Source of the DNA: JAFGVL01 sp964546015
GTDB taxonomy: Bacteria; Bacteroidota; Bacteroidia; Bacteroidales; Paludibacteraceae
NCBI GenBank assembly: GCA_964546015.1
Contig: CAZJHO010000002.1
Span: forward strand, 124,001-188,000
Direction: 5' to 3'
DNA: 64,000 bases
Each line of letters opens with the position of its first letter. Within the stretch, counting starts at the first letter, position 1. Of this stretch, positions 42,052 through 51,730 are shown piece after piece. The notes under the pieces are model-generated. The model worked only from the letters and a program-made list of their open reading frames with translations, was not told the DNA's origin and made no database searches. A program made the position numbers and the translations under genes.

Positions 42052-43182
42052 TTAAAGTCTTCTTCCTAATTGTTCAATAACGCTTGCTTTCCATTGACTG
42101 AAATCACCTGCGATAATATGTTCCCGAGCTTTGGTAACTAAATCTATATAAAAAGCCAAATTATGTATAGATGCAATTTGCAAAACGAGAAATTCTCTTG
42201 TTACGCAAAGATGGCGCAAATATGCTTTTGTATAAACTTTATCTACATACGAAGTGCCGTTCTCGTCAAGGGGAGAGAAGTCGTTTTTCCATTTCTCATT
42301 GCGCATGTTCATCGTTCCGTTCCATGTGAATAACATTCCGTTGCGTCCGTTGCGGGTAGGCATCACACAATCAAACATATCCACACCACGCTCAATGGTT
42401 TCGAGCATATTTTGCGGTGTACCTACGCCCATCAGGTAACGGGGCTTGTCTTTTGGTAATATTTCGTTTACCACTTCAATCATTTCATACATTTTTTCGG
42501 CCGGCTCACCTACTGCCAGTCCGCCGATAGCGTTTCCGTCAGCATTTTGCGATGTAATGAACTCTGCTGACTGCCTCCGCAAATCAGGATAAGTACAGCC
42601 TTGCACAATTGGGAAAAAAGCCTGCGAATAACCATACTTAGGATCGGTTTCTCTAAAGCGTTTGATCCCTCTTTCGAGCCAACGGTGTGTAAGTTCCATC
42701 GACTTTTTAGCGTATTGATAATCCGAAGTACCTGGGGGGCATTCGTCAAAAGCCATCATAATATCGGCACCGATAGAGCGCTGTATATCAACTACATTTT
42801 CGGGTGTAAAGAGGTGTTTCGAACCGTCGATATGCGAACGGAAATGAGCGCCTTCTTCTTTCAGTTTGCGTTGACCGGATAGCGAGAAAACCTGAAAACC
42901 TCCGCTATCGGTCAAAATAGGTCCTTTCCAACCGTTAAATTTATGTAATCCTCCCGCTTGTTCGATAATTTCGATTCCCGGACGAAGATACAAATGATAA
43001 GTATTTCCCAAAATAATTTGCGCTTTGATGTCGTCGCGCAATTCGTGCTGGTGTACCGTTTTTACCGTTCCGGAAGTACCAACGGGCATGAAAATAGGGG
43101 TGAGTATCTCGCCATGTTCGGTTGTAATTCGTCCTGTGCGGGCATTCGATTTCGGGTCTGTATATTGTAGTTGAAAATCCAT
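42052..43182 (-). CDS. tgt: Queuine tRNA-ribosyltransferase
   Basis: Exchanges G34 for preQ1 in GUN-anticodon tRNAs. The 376-residue TIM-barrel protein has LTDSGGFQVFSLSG (catalytic-region Asp), AFDECPPGTSDY, GGLAVGEP, YLMGVGTPQNMLE and MFDCVMPTRNGRNG. The usual zinc-binding CxCxxC motif near the C-terminus is reduced: TKAYLRHLCVTREFLVLQIASIHN stands where Y-C-x-C-x2-C is expected. This is seen in some Bacteroidota sequences, as I recall. Length is normal. Confidence 0.96.
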   Translation of the reverse strand: MDFQLQYTDPKSNARTGRITTEHGEILTPIFMPVGTSGTVKTVHQHELRDDIKAQIILGNTYHLYLRPGIEIIEQAGGLHKFNGWKGPILTDSGGFQVFSLSGQRKLKEEGAHFRSHIDGSKHLFTPENVVDIQRSIGADIMMAFDECPPGTSDYQYAKKSMELTHRWLERGIKRFRETDPKYGYSQAFFPIVQGCTYPDLRRQSAEFITSQNADGNAIGGLAVGEPAEKMYEMIEVVNEILPKDKPRYLMGVGTPQNMLETIERGVDMFDCVMPTRNGRNGMLFTWNGTMNMRNEKWKNDFSPLDENGTSYVDKVYTKAYLRHLCVTREFLVLQIASIHNLAFYIDLVTKAREHIIAGDFSQWKASVIEQLGRRL

Positions 43183-43250
43183 AACAAATAATTCAAAGAT
43201 TCAGCGAGCTATAATTATTGAACTTTAAACCTTGAATTTTTGAACTTTTT

Positions 43251-45254
43251 TTAGTACATTTTATATGTTGTCGAAAGAACGGTAAACTCGGTTCGACGAT
43301 TAATCTGATTGGCAATTTCCTGCTGTTTTTTAGGCAAAGCAGAAACATATTCTTCGTTCAGTACATCGCCTTCTTTAAAGAAATCGTATTGTGTTGCCAA
43401 TGCCTCGTCAACCACTATAGGTTTACTTTCGCCGTATCCTTTTGCAGTAAGTCTATCCTTGTCTATACCTTCTCTGATTAAGAAATCGATAATCGCTTGG
43501 GCACGGCGTTCGGATAGTATATTGTTCGATTCGTCGGAACCTACCATATCGGTATGTGCTCCAATTTCGATAGTGGTATGCGGGTTATCTTTAAGCATTT
43601 TAACCAAAGTGCCTCGTAAGGCTTTCTCCGAGTCTTTAGTTAAAATATATTTTCCGGTTTCGTAAAATACATTTTCTACTTTTACGGGTTTACCTATAGA
43701 TGGTAAATTAAAATCGGCGGTAAATTTCTTGGTAGCAGTAAGCCCGGTGGTGGAAACGGAATTTTTTTCATTTAAAAATCCGCGCGAAGAAGCTTGCATA
43801 ATGTAATTCACATCTTTATTGAGCTTATAACTGAACGATCCGTCTTTTTTTACACGAATTTTAGAATTAGTACCATCTTCGCCGATTATTCGCACGATGG
43901 CATCAGATAGTGGTGTACCGTCTGTGTCTAGGATTTTTCCACTTACAGTGAATTCTAATACAGGAATTTCGAAACTGTAGATCTTGTCATATCCTTTAGC
44001 TTCTTTTCGGTTAGATGAGAAATAACCTTTTTCTGATTTTCCGATAAATGTGATACCAAAATCGTCGCCGCTGGAATTGATTGGTGTCATCATATTTTCT
44101 ACCGTCCACGATTCTTGCTTAGTTTCCTTATCAATAGTTCGGATGGCTTTGTAAATATCCAATCCGCCTAAGCCGGGGTGTCCGTTGGATGAAAAATAAA
44201 GTGTTCCGTCTGCTCTGAATGAAGGGAACATCTCATCGCCGAAAGTGTTGATTTCTTTACCGAGATTAATGGGAGTATCCCAATCACCATCGCTTTTCTT
44301 TACTGATTTCCAAATATCTTTACCTCCAAATCCCCCCGGCATATCGGATACGAAGAATAATTCTTCGCCATTGGGAGCAATGGTACCGTGCGCTACGGTA
44401 ATGCTACTATCTTTTAAAATAGTTATTTTCTGAGGAGCAGTCCATTCGCCGCCGGAATGTTGCATACTATAAATTTCAGCACCCATGCTGGCTCCTTGTA
44501 CGGCACGGGCTCGTGTGAAGTACATGGTTCTGAAATCGGCAGAGATCGTCGGAACGCCTTCGTCATAAATAGTATTCACATTTTCGTCTATCGGAATGGG
44601 CGATTCCCATTTGCCCGACTGGTTTTTCTTGATAGAGAAAATATCATTGTTACGAATACCTGTAATGGCACTTTTTTTGGTTCCTGTAGAGGCGTTGTTT
44701 CTTGACGAAGTGAAATAAACCAAGCTTCCGTCGTCGTTACCTACTGCGGGACAAAAATCGCCTCTTGTAGAATTCATAGCGCTTTCTTTTTTTACTACAT
44801 AAGGTGTTGGATTCTTGCGCCATTCCGGGGCTTTATCGCAGGAAATAAGGCCGTTAAGAGCCATATCGTTGGTAGGATCGAACTCTAAATAGCGTTGATA
44901 GTAAACGCGGGCATTTTTATATTTTTCATTTTTAAGTAATACATCGGCGTAGTAAAGAAAACAGATACTATCATCTATACGCGATTTAATAGCTACACCG
45001 TAAGCAGCTTCAGCTTTGGCATTTTCATTAATCAGGCGGTAACAGTTGCCTATTTTCATTGAAATTTCGGCGCGTTTCCATTTCTGATTACTTGGAATAC
45101 GGGGCATAACCCTTTTGTATAAAGGTGCTGCAGCATAGTATTCGCCGATATTGTATTTTTTATCTGCTTTTTTTAATTGTCCGGCAACAGAGCACGCTGC
45201 TAAAATAACAATTGTGGCAAATAAGAAAATGTATTTGAATGCTTTGAATAACAT
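43251..45254 (-). CDS. porE: OmpA-family lipoprotein with TPR, beta-propeller and carboxypeptidase-regulatory domains (PorE-like T9SS component)
   Basis: A 667-residue outer-membrane lipoprotein. Signal peptide and lipobox VILAAC place the lipidated Cys at residue 21. TPR-like helices follow (about 25-140), then a PD40/WD40-type propeller (VYFTSSRNNAST, LFFVSDMPGGFGGKDIW, LYFSSNGHPGLGGLDIY, GYFSSNRKEAKGYDKIY). A CarboxypepD_reg-like beta domain comes next (VSGKILDTDGTPLSDAIVRI). The C-terminal OmpA peptidoglycan-binding domain carries TIEIGAHTDMVGSDESN, LSERRAQAIIDFL and RLTAKGYGESKP. This order and length match PorE of the T9SS. Confidence 0.88.
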   Translation of the reverse strand: MLFKAFKYIFLFATIVILAACSVAGQLKKADKKYNIGEYYAAAPLYKRVMPRIPSNQKWKRAEISMKIGNCYRLINENAKAEAAYGVAIKSRIDDSICFLYYADVLLKNEKYKNARVYYQRYLEFDPTNDMALNGLISCDKAPEWRKNPTPYVVKKESAMNSTRGDFCPAVGNDDGSLVYFTSSRNNASTGTKKSAITGIRNNDIFSIKKNQSGKWESPIPIDENVNTIYDEGVPTISADFRTMYFTRARAVQGASMGAEIYSMQHSGGEWTAPQKITILKDSSITVAHGTIAPNGEELFFVSDMPGGFGGKDIWKSVKKSDGDWDTPINLGKEINTFGDEMFPSFRADGTLYFSSNGHPGLGGLDIYKAIRTIDKETKQESWTVENMMTPINSSGDDFGITFIGKSEKGYFSSNRKEAKGYDKIYSFEIPVLEFTVSGKILDTDGTPLSDAIVRIIGEDGTNSKIRVKKDGSFSYKLNKDVNYIMQASSRGFLNEKNSVSTTGLTATKKFTADFNLPSIGKPVKVENVFYETGKYILTKDSEKALRGTLVKMLKDNPHTTIEIGAHTDMVGSDESNNILSERRAQAIIDFLIREGIDKDRLTAKGYGESKPIVVDEALATQYDFFKEGDVLNEEYVSALPKKQQEIANQINRRTEFTVLSTTYKMY

Positions 45255-45450
45255 AGTTGGTTTTAGTGTTCAAAGTTCAATATTTCAGGTTCAAAGTTTT
45301 TTGTTTAAACTTTAAATTTAAAAAATTATGAAGCGCAAAGATAGGAAAAATGCTTGATGAATAATTATCTAAAAACGAGGATTTTTGAGATGTATTGCGG
45401 ATATGAATTATTTTTTGCTCTTTGTCAAACTAATTTCTTATCTAAAAACT

Positions 45451-45458
45451 TATCTTTG
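45451..45458 (+). promoter_or_regulatory. Possible 7-box upstream of the adhesin-like gene pair
   Basis: TATCTTTG matches TAnnTTTG 17 bases before the ATG at 45476. No good TTTG 33-box sits at the usual spacing (one lies 26 nt upstream). Weak prediction. The 221-base spacer 45255-45475 also holds TATCTTTG on the minus strand (45336-45343) for porE, likewise without a clear 33-box. Confidence 0.35.
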
Positions 45459-45475
45459 TAATACATTTTCCGTGA

Positions 45476-47809
45476 ATGAAGCAGTTTTTCTTGAAATATA
45501 TATTTATCTTTTTTGCAAGCCTGTTTATTCTGCAAGGTTCACAGGCTTATACTGTTTCGCCTTCCTGTCCGGATTTTACCGATATTAACGCATCTTATAC
45601 CGAAGCATTTACCGGGACAACATTTTCTCCTTTTCAAAATTTAGGCGTAGTTACTGGTAGACATACCGAAATTACTGCACAAGGGACAGACCCTTATACC
45701 GGTAATATGCTTGCTCTTTTACCACCAGGCGAGAGTAAAGTAATACGATTGGGAAACGAGCAAATCGGGGGAGAAGCCGAAGCGTTGACCTATCATTTTT
45801 TTGTCGATAAAGACAATCCGATACTATTTGTAAAATTTGCAGTAGTATTCGAAGACCCGGGGCATTTACATGTGGAGCAGCCTCGTTTTGTGATGCGCAT
45901 AATGGATAAAAACGGCAATCTGATTGAAGATTGTGCTGAATATGATGTGTCTGCCGGAGCAGGTATTCCGGGGTTTCAAGCTTATTATGGCAGGACAACT
46001 ATAGTGCGTTGGCGCGATTGGACTAATGTTGGACTGGATATGTCTAGCTATGTAGGACAAGAAGTGCAGGTACAATTTATTACTTACGATTGCCGATTGA
46101 TGGGACATTTTGGCTATGCGTATTTTACGGCAAAGTGTATTTCTAATAAATTACAATTATCGGCTTGTGCTGGAAATACTTTTACCGTTGAGGCACCTGA
46201 AGGTTTTGCTTCTTACCAGTGGAGTAATGGTGATAATACGCGTACTACAACTGTTTCTACTATCGGTGGTGATATGAACCTGACTTGTTTGATAACTTCT
46301 GTTACTGGTTGTCAGTTTATGGTAAGTGCGTTGATTTCGTCAACGATGAATTCTATGCAAGATTTGGAAATAACCGATACCATTTGCCAGGGTGAACCAT
46401 ATACGAAGAACTATTTTAACCTACCACCGCAAGAAGAACCGGGTACCTTTGTATATTATAACACTATTCTAAATCCGAATACCTGTTCGGAGGATGCTAC
46501 GGTTATACTTACGCTTAATGTAATTCAACAATATTATCCGATAAAAAAATCTATTTGTTATGGTGAAAGTTACATCGAAAACGGATTTAATATTTTTAAT
46601 CCGGCAGTTGGAATACTGCGCGATACATTGTTCTTAAAATCGAAAGCATCAGATTGTGATAGCATTGTATGTCTGGAGCTGACTGTCAATACAACTTTTA
46701 ATATGCCTAATGTTATTTCGGGCGATGCTAATCCATGTACCAATAAACAAGTAATTTATTCATTTACAGGTAGTAATCCGCTTACTAATTATAACTGGCA
46801 AGTACCTCCAAATGCAATAATATTGGGTGGACAAACAGTTTCGGTCACTATTTATTTTACAGACGATACGCCCGGCGATATTATTTTGATAGGGGAGAAC
46901 GGTTGTGGTACGGCGGCTGTGCCATTGCATATAACACCTCGTAAATCATATAATGATTTTCTGACAGATAGTATTTGTGCTGGCGAAACATATAATAAAA
47001 ATGGATTTAACCTTGGTATTTTATCCGAATCGGGCTATGCAACATTTACAAATAAATCTTTTACAACGCAAGGTTGCGATAGCGTTACTACGCTGGCTTT
47101 GTTCGTTTTTCCGACACCAACGCTTGAAATCGTTACTCAAAGCGATAGTATTTTGTGTACCACGCAGATGATAACTCTTCACGCACTTGCCAATGATGCT
47201 TCGGCAGATTTTGCTCCAGCACCTGATATTGCGTTAGGAGATATTTTGTGTAGCGATGGTTCTATATTAAAGCCGGAAGATTTTATGGTTTCGGGTAAAA
47301 CAGCTGAAGGTGTTATATTTTTTGTGGATAATACAAGTATGCATGGCTGGGTGGTATCATTGCAGGATATTTCACCAAAAATATGGTCACCCGGGCATAC
47401 AGCTATAGCAGGATTAACTTATAGAGCCGACTCGTTTGACGCGCTGAAAGATTTGGATGGATATGCTAATACGCAAGCCATTCGGAACAGCATAGTTGCT
47501 AACCCTTCTGTGGCAGCATGGGCAGTAGATTTTTCCAATGGCTTCTATTTGCCTGCCATGGGGCAATTGCGTTATTTGTTCACGGTGTTGGAAATTGTAA
47601 ATGGTTCATTGCAAATAATAGGTGGTGACGAAGTTTTTGTATCTAATACTAGAAATTATTGGTCAAGTTCAGTGTACAGTACAACTAATTATTATGCTTG
47701 GGCTCTTATGCGCGAGGGGCTTGTTGGAGTAGTTGATAAAACAACATCAAGTTATTATAATAATCCGGTATGGGTTTATAATTATGTTCGGGCGATAAAG
47801 AACTTTTAG
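45476..47809 (+). CDS. Large secreted repeat protein, no sorting domain seen
   Basis: A 777-residue secreted protein. The signal peptide runs MKQFFLKYIFIFFASLFILQ to about residue 24. A jellyroll-like N-terminal region follows (to ~225; FVDKDNPILFVKFAVVFEDPGH). Next come FASYQWSNGDNTR and repeats of the form DTICQGEPYTKNYFNL...CDSIVCLELTVN, with a PKD-like segment (YNWQVPPNAIILGGQTVSV) between them. The C-terminal ~190 residues (ILCSDGSILKPEDF...FSNGFYLPAMGQLRYLF...YVRAIKNF) match the N-terminal domain of the next protein. It ends without a T9SS C-terminal domain, so its export route or partner is unclear. Confidence 0.8.
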   Translation: MKQFFLKYIFIFFASLFILQGSQAYTVSPSCPDFTDINASYTEAFTGTTFSPFQNLGVVTGRHTEITAQGTDPYTGNMLALLPPGESKVIRLGNEQIGGEAEALTYHFFVDKDNPILFVKFAVVFEDPGHLHVEQPRFVMRIMDKNGNLIEDCAEYDVSAGAGIPGFQAYYGRTTIVRWRDWTNVGLDMSSYVGQEVQVQFITYDCRLMGHFGYAYFTAKCISNKLQLSACAGNTFTVEAPEGFASYQWSNGDNTRTTTVSTIGGDMNLTCLITSVTGCQFMVSALISSTMNSMQDLEITDTICQGEPYTKNYFNLPPQEEPGTFVYYNTILNPNTCSEDATVILTLNVIQQYYPIKKSICYGESYIENGFNIFNPAVGILRDTLFLKSKASDCDSIVCLELTVNTTFNMPNVISGDANPCTNKQVIYSFTGSNPLTNYNWQVPPNAIILGGQTVSVTIYFTDDTPGDIILIGENGCGTAAVPLHITPRKSYNDFLTDSICAGETYNKNGFNLGILSESGYATFTNKSFTTQGCDSVTTLALFVFPTPTLEIVTQSDSILCTTQMITLHALANDASADFAPAPDIALGDILCSDGSILKPEDFMVSGKTAEGVIFFVDNTSMHGWVVSLQDISPKIWSPGHTAIAGLTYRADSFDALKDLDGYANTQAIRNSIVANPSVAAWAVDFSNGFYLPAMGQLRYLFTVLEIVNGSLQIIGGDEVFVSNTRNYWSSSVYSTTNYYAWALMREGLVGVVDKTTSSYYNNPVWVYNYVRAIKNF

Positions 47810-47815
47810 TTCGAG

Positions 47816-50119
47816 ATGAGAAAGATTTTATCATTCATATTATTCTTGTTCGCAAATACAATATCTTTTGCGCAATTTCCTCAGATTGGTGATTTGGTCG
47901 TTAATCCTGATGGAAGTAAGGGTATTGTGTTCTACCTGCATCCGGATGGAAGCGGGGGAGGTATGGTAGCGCTTACTGCAGCTAACACGGCTTGTGCATG
48001 GGGCGATTTGGTAAATATTCCTGCTCTTCCTGATATAAACCAGTATCAATCAATGTATGATGATGGTTATACGACAACAAAAGAGATTCTTAAATTTCAA
48101 GGCTCTGCTACCGGTTATGCCGCCAGCTATGTAGATTTTGCCAACGGATGGTATATACCTGCTCCGGGGCAGGCAAATATCTTATTTGGTATGTCGGGTA
48201 TATTAGAGCCTTATCTTCTTGCTAATGGAGGGACAGCTATTGATAGAAACTTTTGGATAAGTGCCGAATTCGATTCTTATAATGCTATTTATATGACAAA
48301 TATCGGATTTTTATCTTATACGCAAAAAGATTATCCGAGTTATGCTGTGCGCGCTATCAAAGATTTCTCTAACAATCAAATAACTTATGACTCTACACTA
48401 ACTTACCTTTGGAATACAGGAGATACAGACCCTTTTATAAGAGTAATTCCTACAGAAACATTTGCTTATAAAGCTACGGTTACAAGTAGTGCCGGTTGTA
48501 TAGCTACTGCCGAAAAAACAATTATAGTAAATGATGCTGCAGGGCAAATATTAAATGATACCATTTGCGAAGGCGAAATTTATACCAAGTATGGTTTCAG
48601 TGAAACGCAAACAGGCACTTATACCCGTACTGTAACTCAAGATGGATGCTCTACATTGCTTACATTAAATTTGACAGTGAACCTATCGTACACCGAAACA
48701 ATAGTAGATACCATATGCTTAGGAAGCAGTTATACCGAACATGGTTTTAATATTACTCCATATCAGGAGGGTGATTATACTAAAATATATCATTATTCTA
48801 CAGTTACCGGTTGCGATAGTGTGATAACTGTAAAATTACATGTGCGTCCGGTATATGAAACTCTGTTTGTCGATACTGTATGTCAAGGAGAAACATATAA
48901 TAATCACGGATTTAATTTGTCGACACAAGTAACAGCCGGTTTACAGCCGTATATCCGTAATCTGATTTCGAAGCATGGATGTGATAGTGTTGTGGTACTT
49001 AATTTACAGGTAAATCCTGTGTATGACAATGTGATAAGTGATCAGGTTTGTCCTAATAAACCATATACAAAATATAATTTCAATATATCTCCACAAACTG
49101 CAGGTACGGTATTGCAACGAATACAAAATCTGACTTCCAAAAATGGTTGCGATAGTACGGTTACGCTTAACCTAAGAGTTACCGATCAGATAGAGCACCC
49201 TTTTACGGAACAAATATGCCAGGGTAGTAGTTTTTTCTTTAAGAGTCAAAATATAACTATGCCGGGTGTGTATCGCGATACGCTTGTGGCTGCCGGGGGT
49301 TGCGATAGTATTGTTATCCTCACACTAATTGTAAATCCGATAAAACAAACTACTTTATACGACACCGTTTATTACAGGCAACCATATACTGAGAATGGAT
49401 TTAACTTGCCTGCCCAAACTGTAATAGGTGATTTTGTAGAAACTCTTAGTTTAACCACAACAGCCGGTTGTGATAGTATTGTTACGCTCAATTTGCAGGT
49501 ACGGTATGGTGAATGTACTGATCAAACTACCGTTTTTAACGATGTTGTCTGTCAATATCAACCATATATTTATAATGGGTTCAATCTCCCTACGCAAAAT
49601 GAAGCAGGCAGGCATATTTATCGACAAGAATTATACACAATAGAAGGATGCGACAGTACAGTAGTACTCAACTTATATGTGAATAAAGCATATCGTCAAG
49701 AGATAGAAATCACTATTCGTAAAGGAAAAACAGTAGAAATCGAAGGGCAGATATACAACACACCCGGAGTGGTAGAACATTTGTATATAGCCCGGTCAGG
49801 CTGTGATAGTACAATAGTATATATTATTAAGCAAGCCGAAACGGGCGATTGCGACCATGTAATTCCCGACAAATTTTTCTCACCCAATAATGATGGTATT
49901 CGCGATATTTGGTTGATAGAAAATATTGATTGTTTTGAGCATCTTATCGAGATTTACGACCGCTATGGAAAATTGCTCCGCCGTTGGGAGAACGATTTTT
50001 ACGGCTGGGATGGTATGTATGGCGGGAAGCCGGTTATTTCAGACGATTATTGGTATCGAATCGTATTTAAAGGTACCAATTTGAAAGATAAAATCGGACA
50101 TTTCAATTTACGAAGATAA
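47816..50119 (+). CDS. Secreted repeat protein with T9SS type B sorting domain
   Basis: A 767-residue protein starting 6 bases after its neighbour. The signal peptide is MRKILSFILFLFANTISFA. An N-terminal domain (DLVVNPDGSKGIVFYLHPDG...FANGWYIPAPGQANILF...YAVRAIKDF) is shared with the C-terminus of the upstream protein. YLWNTGDTDPF follows, then about eight ~70-residue repeats of the form C-x-G-x2-Y-x3-GF(N)...GCDSxVxLxLxV. The end (FFSPNNDGIRDIWLIENID, IEIYDRYGKLLRRWEND, GWDGMYGGKPVISDDYWYRI) is a typical gliding-motility-type C-terminal (CHU_C, T9SS type B) sorting domain. It is likely a surface-attached or secreted adhesin. Confidence 0.9.
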   Translation: MRKILSFILFLFANTISFAQFPQIGDLVVNPDGSKGIVFYLHPDGSGGGMVALTAANTACAWGDLVNIPALPDINQYQSMYDDGYTTTKEILKFQGSATGYAASYVDFANGWYIPAPGQANILFGMSGILEPYLLANGGTAIDRNFWISAEFDSYNAIYMTNIGFLSYTQKDYPSYAVRAIKDFSNNQITYDSTLTYLWNTGDTDPFIRVIPTETFAYKATVTSSAGCIATAEKTIIVNDAAGQILNDTICEGEIYTKYGFSETQTGTYTRTVTQDGCSTLLTLNLTVNLSYTETIVDTICLGSSYTEHGFNITPYQEGDYTKIYHYSTVTGCDSVITVKLHVRPVYETLFVDTVCQGETYNNHGFNLSTQVTAGLQPYIRNLISKHGCDSVVVLNLQVNPVYDNVISDQVCPNKPYTKYNFNISPQTAGTVLQRIQNLTSKNGCDSTVTLNLRVTDQIEHPFTEQICQGSSFFFKSQNITMPGVYRDTLVAAGGCDSIVILTLIVNPIKQTTLYDTVYYRQPYTENGFNLPAQTVIGDFVETLSLTTTAGCDSIVTLNLQVRYGECTDQTTVFNDVVCQYQPYIYNGFNLPTQNEAGRHIYRQELYTIEGCDSTVVLNLYVNKAYRQEIEITIRKGKTVEIEGQIYNTPGVVEHLYIARSGCDSTIVYIIKQAETGDCDHVIPDKFFSPNNDGIRDIWLIENIDCFEHLIEIYDRYGKLLRRWENDFYGWDGMYGGKPVISDDYWYRIVFKGTNLKDKIGHFNLRR

Positions 50120-50124
50120 AGCAT

Positions 50125-50148
50125 AAACCACTCTTATTTGAGTGGTTT
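50125..50148. terminator. Bidirectional terminator between the repeat protein and DUF1761
   Basis: A perfect 9-bp stem (AAACCACTC / GAGTGGTTT) with a 6-base loop, placed between converging genes. Flanking T-rich DNA on the plus side (TTTGTTGCTTATTTC) is modest. Confidence 0.75.
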
Positions 50149-50159
50149 GTTGCTTATTT

Positions 50160-50576
50160 CTACATTAATCCAAAGATAATAAAAATAGTGCCTGCAATGG
50201 CAAAATAAGTAGCATCAATAAAAGCTGCCGTAAAATATTCGCTCCATTTGGCAAAGCGGAATTTCAGCGTGGCTTTATCCCATCCCGCAAAGGCAATGAC
50301 TCCGAGAATAGCTAACCATATAGAAATCTTTACCGTAACAAAAATAAATAAGCCGAATAAAGCTGCGGCAACTAATTGTGCAAACATGGTAACGACCATA
50401 TTTCCTAAAGATGGTTTATTTTGTATATCCACCTTAAATACGCGCGCCCACGATTTAGGGAACAGGAAGCTGTACCAGAAAGCCCCCACGAAAAAAACGA
50501 TTATAACGGATACCAATAAAAGCAACCAATTAATTTCGCTGAAATAATCGGTGAAAAAAGTAGATAGTGAGTTCAT
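50160..50576 (-). CDS. DUF1761 family membrane protein
   Basis: A small inner-membrane protein of 138 residues with four hydrophobic segments. It has INWLLLLVSVIIVFFVGAFWYSFLFPKSWAR, GFAGWDKATLKFRFAKWSEYF-like sequence (here FAGWDKATLKFRF) and ATYFAIAGTIFIIFGLM. The pattern fits DUF1761, function unknown. It is a monocistronic-looking gene convergent with the repeat protein. Confidence 0.85.
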   Translation of the reverse strand: MNSLSTFFTDYFSEINWLLLLVSVIIVFFVGAFWYSFLFPKSWARVFKVDIQNKPSLGNMVVTMFAQLVAAALFGLFIFVTVKISIWLAILGVIAFAGWDKATLKFRFAKWSEYFTAAFIDATYFAIAGTIFIIFGLM

Positions 50577-50677
50577 TTTCTTGGATTTAAAAGATTAATA
50601 ATCGAAACAAATGTACGATTTATTACAAAAGAAAGGATATGAAGAATTTTATAAAATGAAATTATAGCAAACTAGTT

Positions 50678-51730
50678 CTATTGCTCTGCATTTTTTGTGA
50701 GTTTTGATATAAAATTTGGCAGTATTCTATTTTTGAACCACGAAATCTTATGATATATATGAGCTAAAGTAAAGCATTGATAATGAATGCAAAGTAACAT
50801 CCATTTTTCGCCAAGTTTAAAATGTGAAAGATATTTTAATTCATTGTTGCTTAATATATTTGCGTATTTTTTGCGTAAACTATATGAGCGGGTATTGCAC
50901 ATAATGGCACATTTGTTTTGCACTTTGGCTAATTCTATCTCGTCATTATACTTTTCGAAAAAACCGATATTTTTCAGAAAGCTATCGGTCAAATCCCAAA
51001 AAAGGATAGCATTTTCAAAATGCATTTGAGTGCGAGTTTTAGTCATAGAATTAGGATTTGACAGCACATAATGGTATAAGGCTTGGTTGAGCTTTACTAT
51101 TTTATTTGCTGCATAATACAGATGGATCAATGTGAATAAATCTTCACGATGATTTAACTTCTCAGGCGATATGTTTTTCTTTGTTTTTAACAAATTGCTT
51201 CGGGTTAATTTATTCCATAAAAATCCTTCCGATTTCTGTGTTATGAGTAGTTGATAGATGCGTTCTTCTTTGTCTTCAAATACAAAATCTTTTTGGCAAA
51301 CAGATTGATTGGGATATTCATAAACTATATCCGAAACTACCATATCTGCATCTTCCTTTTTTGCCAGATTATACATTGTTTCCATCATATTCGGCTCAAT
51401 GTAATCGTCGCTGTCTACAATACCTATATATTCGCCTCGGGCAGCTTCTATTGCCGTGCTTCGTGCTGCAGCAAGCCCTCGGTTGTATGAATGTGTAATT
51501 ATTCGTACCTGTCCTTCGCCGAGTGGATATTGTTTTATTACTTGTTGTAGTTTTGCTATGCTATCGTCCGGCGAAGCATCGTCCACAAAAATATATTCAA
51601 TCTCCTGCAAAGTTTGGTTAAACAGGCTGTGGGCGCATCGCTCTATAAAAGCCGACACATTGTAAACAGGGATTAATATGGAAACTTTTGGTATCAAAGT
51701 AAGCGGTATTTTCTGGTAATATATCTGCAA
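50678..51730 (-). CDS. Family 2 glycosyltransferase
   Basis: A 350-residue GT2 with VSILIPVYNVSAFIERCAHS, IFVDDASPDDS, NRGLAAARSTAIEAARGEYI and the metal site IVDSDDYIEPNM. It overlaps the flippase gene by 37 bases and is the last gene of the gldE-gldD-PPTase-flippase-GT2 run. It is separate from the main polysaccharide locus, yet presumably works on the same class of lipid-linked glycans, exported by the adjacent flippase. Confidence 0.92.
   Translation of the reverse strand: MQIYYQKIPLTLIPKVSILIPVYNVSAFIERCAHSLFNQTLQEIEYIFVDDASPDDSIAKLQQVIKQYPLGEGQVRIITHSYNRGLAAARSTAIEAARGEYIGIVDSDDYIEPNMMETMYNLAKKEDADMVVSDIVYEYPNQSVCQKDFVFEDKEERIYQLLITQKSEGFLWNKLTRSNLLKTKKNISPEKLNHREDLFTLIHLYYAANKIVKLNQALYHYVLSNPNSMTKTRTQMHFENAILFWDLTDSFLKNIGFFEKYNDEIELAKVQNKCAIMCNTRSYSLRKKYANILSNNELKYLSHFKLGEKWMLLCIHYQCFTLAHIYHKISWFKNRILPNFISKLTKNAEQ

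Noticed and set aside
48540..49850. CRISPR-like array suggested by regular repeats
   Set aside because: The repeats are degenerate at DNA level and encode in-frame ~70-residue protein repeats of the T9SS cargo gene.
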